A DNA stretch of 64,000 nt, taken from contig NZ_VDMS01000001.1 in the NCBI RefSeq assembly GCF_006346395.1, forward strand, positions 2,356,001-2,420,000. Reading direction: 5' to 3'. A program made the translations under genes and the position numbers. Shown in pieces: positions 61,628 to 64,000 of the stretch. The stretch comes from Nocardioides plantarum. GTDB lineage: Bacteria > Actinomycetota > Actinomycetes > Propionibacteriales > Nocardioidaceae. Position 1 is the first letter of the stretch. Each line of letters opens with the position of its first letter. The notes under the pieces were generated by a model that did not search any database, was not told where the DNA came from, and saw only the letters and a list, made by a program, of their open reading frames with translations.

Positions 61628-63676
61628 ATGACTGAAGACCTCGCCGCCCGGGACGCCATCGCCGCGCTCCAGGGGCACGAGGCGTGGGCGATCATCCGGC
61701 GCTCGACGCGAGCGGGTGACCGCGACACCGTCGGCCTGATCGGCGGTCGGCGCAGCGAGGTCGCCTCGATCCTCGACGTACCCCTCGAGGAGGGGACGCC
61801 CCAGCCCGGACACATCGCCGACCGGCTGGTGGCGGTGCCGTTCCGGCAGGTCGCCGAGCGCGGGTTCGAGGCCCACGACGACGGCACCCCGCTGGTCGTC
61901 GTCGACATCGAGACCGAGCGGGAGTTCTCCGTCGCCGAGGTCGTCGAGGCCATCGACGAGGTGCCGGTGGAGTTCTCCGACCGTGGCGGGTTCGAGACCG
62001 ACGACGAGGAGTACGGCGGTCTGGTCAAGACGATCATCGAGGACGAGATCGGTCAGGGCGAGGGCGCCAACCTCGTCGTCGGGCGCCACTACCGCGCGAC
62101 CGTCGCCGACTGGGGCGCCGACAAGGCGCTCGCCGTCTTCCGTCGCCTGCTCGAGCGCGAGCGCGGTGCCTACTGGACCTACGTCTTCTTCACCGGCGAC
62201 CGCTTCCTCATCGGCGCCAGCCCCGAGCGCCACGTCAGCGTGCACAACGGCGACGTCCGGATGAACCCGATCTCGGGCACCTTCCGGGTCTCGACAGGCT
62301 CGACCACCGAGGGCGGCTCGACCACCGAGGGCGGCTCGACCACCGAGGGCGGCTCGACCACCGAGGGCGGCTCGACCACCGAGGGCGGCTCGACCACCGA
62401 GAGCGGCTCGACCACCGAGGGCGGCTCGACCACCGAGGACGGCGCCAACGTCCGCGCGCGCCTCCTCGACTTCCTCCACGACGAGAAGGAGATCTACGAG
62501 CTCTTCATGGTCGTCGACGAGGAGCTCAAGATGATGTGCGACATCTGCCACGAGGGCGGGCAGGTGCTCGGGCCGTTCCTCAAGCCGATGAGCCGTCTCG
62601 TGCACACCGAGTACCTCCTCGCGGGACGCACCGACCGTGACCCGCGCGAGGTCCTGCGCGACACGATGTACGCCGCCACCGTCACCGGCAGCCCCGTCGA
62701 GAACGCCTGCCGGCTGATCAAGAAGTACGAGTCCGTGGGCCGCGGCTACTACGGCGCCGCGCTGGCGATCCTGGGCCGCGACCCCGAGGGCGGGCCGGTG
62801 CTCGACAGCCCGATCGTCATCCGCACCGCCGACGTCAGGCCCGACGGCAGCCTCACCGTGACCGCCGGCGCCACGCTGGTGCGCGACTCCGACGCGGCGT
62901 ACGAGGTGGCCGAGACGCACGCCAAGGCCGGCGGCATCCTCTCGGCGTTCGGGCTGGTGCCCCCCGCGCCGGTGCCCGACGTGGCGCTCGCCGAGCTGGT
63001 GCTCGACGAGGACGTGCTGCTCGCGCTCAACGCCCGCAACCAGCGGCTGAGCTCGTTCTGGCTGCGCGACCAGATGGGCTCGCCGCCCGACCCGCGCCTG
63101 GCCGGCAAGAGCGTCGTGATCCTCGACAACGAGGACGACTTCGTCAACATGCTCCGCCACGTGCTCGGCGTCCTCGGCCTGACCTCGACGGTCGTACGTC
63201 ACGAGGACTGGGAGCCCGGCGCGCTCGACGGCCACGACCTCGTCATCGTCGGGCCCGGGCCCGGCGACCCGCGCGACGGCGACGACGCCAAGATCTCGCA
63301 GGTACGCCGTGCGGTCGACGAGCTGCTGGCCTCGGGCCAGACGTTCCTGGCCGTGTGCCTGGGCCACCAGACGCTGTGCGGTCAGCTCGGGATCCCCCTG
63401 TCCTACAAGGACATCGTGTTCCAGGGCACCCAGTCGGCGATCCCCTACGACGGCCGCACCGAGCGGGTGGGGTTCTACAACACGTTCGTTGGACGGGTCG
63501 GTGGCGACGACGCGCTGCCCGAGGGCGTGACCGTCGACGTCGACGAGGCGACCGGCGACGTGCACCACGTGCGCGGTCCGCACTACCGCGGCATCCAGTT
63601 CCACGCCGAGTCGATCCTCACCGAGCGCGGCTACGACCTGCTGCACGAGCTCGTCGCCGACCTGCTGCTGGACTGA
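61628..63676 (+). CDS. Anthranilate-synthase-type TrpEG/PhzE fusion
   Basis: 682 residues. Residues ~1-470 are a chorismate-binding TrpE/PabB-like domain (GRHYRATVADWGADKALAVFRRLL; FLIGASPERHVSVHNGDVRMNPISGTFR; GRGYYGAALAILGRD). Residues ~480-682 are a class I glutamine amidotransferase with nucleophile C577 (FLAVCLGHQTLCG) and the His-Glu pair GIQFHAESI. This single-chain arrangement is that of PhzE or of TrpE-G fusions, so the product is anthranilate or 2-amino-2-deoxyisochorismate from chorismate and glutamine. Between FRV and ANVRARLLDF the chain carries eight STTEGG-type repeats, 48 residues, from a type B array. The next gene is another glutamine amidotransferase. Confidence 0.82.
   Translation: MTEDLAARDAIAALQGHEAWAIIRRSTRAGDRDTVGLIGGRRSEVASILDVPLEEGTPQPGHIADRLVAVPFRQVAERGFEAHDDGTPLVVVDIETEREFSVAEVVEAIDEVPVEFSDRGGFETDDEEYGGLVKTIIEDEIGQGEGANLVVGRHYRATVADWGADKALAVFRRLLERERGAYWTYVFFTGDRFLIGASPERHVSVHNGDVRMNPISGTFRVSTGSTTEGGSTTEGGSTTEGGSTTEGGSTTEGGSTTESGSTTEGGSTTEDGANVRARLLDFLHDEKEIYELFMVVDEELKMMCDICHEGGQVLGPFLKPMSRLVHTEYLLAGRTDRDPREVLRDTMYAATVTGSPVENACRLIKKYESVGRGYYGAALAILGRDPEGGPVLDSPIVIRTADVRPDGSLTVTAGATLVRDSDAAYEVAETHAKAGGILSAFGLVPPAPVPDVALAELVLDEDVLLALNARNQRLSSFWLRDQMGSPPDPRLAGKSVVILDNEDDFVNMLRHVLGVLGLTSTVVRHEDWEPGALDGHDLVIVGPGPGDPRDGDDAKISQVRRAVDELLASGQTFLAVCLGHQTLCGQLGIPLSYKDIVFQGTQSAIPYDGRTERVGFYNTFVGRVGGDDALPEGVTVDVDEATGDVHHVRGPHYRGIQFHAESILTERGYDLLHELVADLLLD
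62289..62440. repeat. Type B element expanded to eight 18-bp tandem units, in frame
   Basis: GTCTCGACA followed by eight copies of GGCTCGACCACCGAGGGC (62297-62440); copy 6 ends GAGAGC and copy 8 ends GAGGAC. 144 bases, no frame change. Units are nearly identical, which points to recent expansion. Confidence 0.9.
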
Positions 63677-63699
63677 CGACCCCCTATGACGACCAGCCG

Positions 63700-64000
63700 A
63701 TGACGGTCGACGTGGTGGTGGTCGACCACCACGACTCCTACACGTGGAACCTCGTGCACCTGGTCGCCTCGGTGACCGGCGTGCTGCCGGCCGTCGTGCA
63801 GCACGACGAGGTGTCGGCGGCCGACGTGCTCGCCCACACCCACGTCGTCCTCTCCCCGGGGCCCGGCTCGCCCGACGTCCTGGCGGACTTCGCGGTCGGG
63901 CGGGCCGTGCTGCGCGACGGTGGCCGGCCCGTGCTGGGGGTCTGCCTCGGCATGCAGGGCCTGGTCACGGCGTACGGCGGGGAGGTGGGTCGCGTGCTGC
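63700..64000 (+). CDS. Partial PabA/TrpG-type glutamine amidotransferase (cut by the window end)
   Basis: 100 residues visible, MTVDVVVVDHHDSYTWNLVHLV and LSPGPGSPDV and VLGVCLGMQGLVTAYGG. The nucleophile cysteine is present, but the position after LG, histidine in nearly all class I amidotransferases (GVCLGHQ), is methionine. It starts 23 bases after the TrpEG-type stop. Most likely the amidotransferase half of an aminodeoxychorismate synthase-like (PabAB) fusion that continues beyond 64000. ATG 63700 is the best start; an earlier ATG at 63686 is out of frame. Confidence 0.75.
   Translation, partial: MTVDVVVVDHHDSYTWNLVHLVASVTGVLPAVVQHDEVSAADVLAHTHVVLSPGPGSPDVLADFAVGRAVLRDGGRPVLGVCLGMQGLVTAYGGEVGRVL

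Noticed and set aside
62297..62440. Tandem repeats as a CRISPR array
   Set aside because: Units are contiguous 18-mers with no spacers and are translated in frame; no cas gene nearby.

Overview
The window is very GC-rich (one backbone line, 12421-12480, counts to 45 of 60 G+C by hand) and has actinobacterial hallmarks: WXG100-type small proteins, F420-type luciferase-like oxidoreductase, mycothiol-family folds, SigK/RskA, HelR-type RNA polymerase motor, Lsr2, and many genes read from a TAnnnT box 6-7 bases before the start codon (leaderless promoters). Gene content and the dense palindromic repeats point to a Nocardioides-like member of the Propionibacteriales; this is an inference from style and content, not from an rRNA.

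Layout. 0.05-2.2 kb (minus): a four-gene WXG100 / polymorphic-toxin / CPCC-immunity cassette with 4-8 base overlaps. 2.9-14.7 kb: a MocR-type regulator diverging from a reductive pyrimidine (or hydantoin) catabolic operon: beta-ureidopropionase, dihydropyrimidinase, a luciferase-like oxidoreductase, a four-gene ABC importer, a beta-alanine-type transaminase and methylmalonate/malonate-semialdehyde dehydrogenase. 14.9-19.8 kb: lipoprotein, then acyl-CoA dehydrogenase + APH-like kinase + histidine phosphatase + ribokinase + DoxX. 19.9-29.4 kb: TetR-controlled acyl-CoA degradation operon (DinB-like protein, AtuA-like DUF1446, two acyl-CoA dehydrogenases, biotin-dependent carboxylase) for leucine or acyclic terpenes. 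29.4-38.8 kb: miscellaneous genes (CMD-like, YihY, tyrosine phosphatase, beta-lactamase-fold hydrolase, DUF1295, a large hybrid histidine kinase, lipoprotein).

38.9-49.4 kb is an accessory island: lower GC (line 47281-47340 counts to 35 of 60), rarer codons, no full copy of the genome's interspersed palindromes. It holds a HEPN-like fragment, a SHOCT-like miniprotein, a helicase with a C-terminal PD-(D/E)xK nuclease, an Lsr2 paralogue, an M41/HExxH peptidase, an MrcB_N-DUF3883 nuclease, a DNA methyltransferase and a GHKL ATPase with a C-terminal PD-(D/E)xK nuclease. I read it as a composite defence locus of helicase-methylase-ATPase type, the best candidate for a little-described system here.

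49.8-58.3 kb (minus) is a SigK-RskA locus: sigma factor, anti-sigma, an FAD oxidoreductase fused to DUF1365, two cyclopropane-type fatty acid synthases, a fasciclin lipoprotein and a sulfite-oxidase-like molybdoenzyme. The last two carry matching SigK-like promoters (CCATCC, 15 bases, CCGAAC / ACGAAC). 58.3-64.0 kb (plus): enoyl-CoA hydratase, HelR, a fused anthranilate-synthase-type TrpEG/PhzE and the start of a PabA-like gene.

A second theme is repeats. Two palindromic families (type A, GGTCGAGG...CTCGAGACC, with variable but self-complementary cores; type B, GTCTCGACAGGCTCGACC) and an unrelated 25-bp palindrome (type C) fill intergenic gaps. Type B also sits in frame inside at least four conserved enzyme genes, twice expanded to 18-bp tandem arrays encoding STTEGG/STTEDG linkers, and a type A copy encodes the N-terminus of a fatty acid synthase, reminiscent of Rickettsia palindromic elements.
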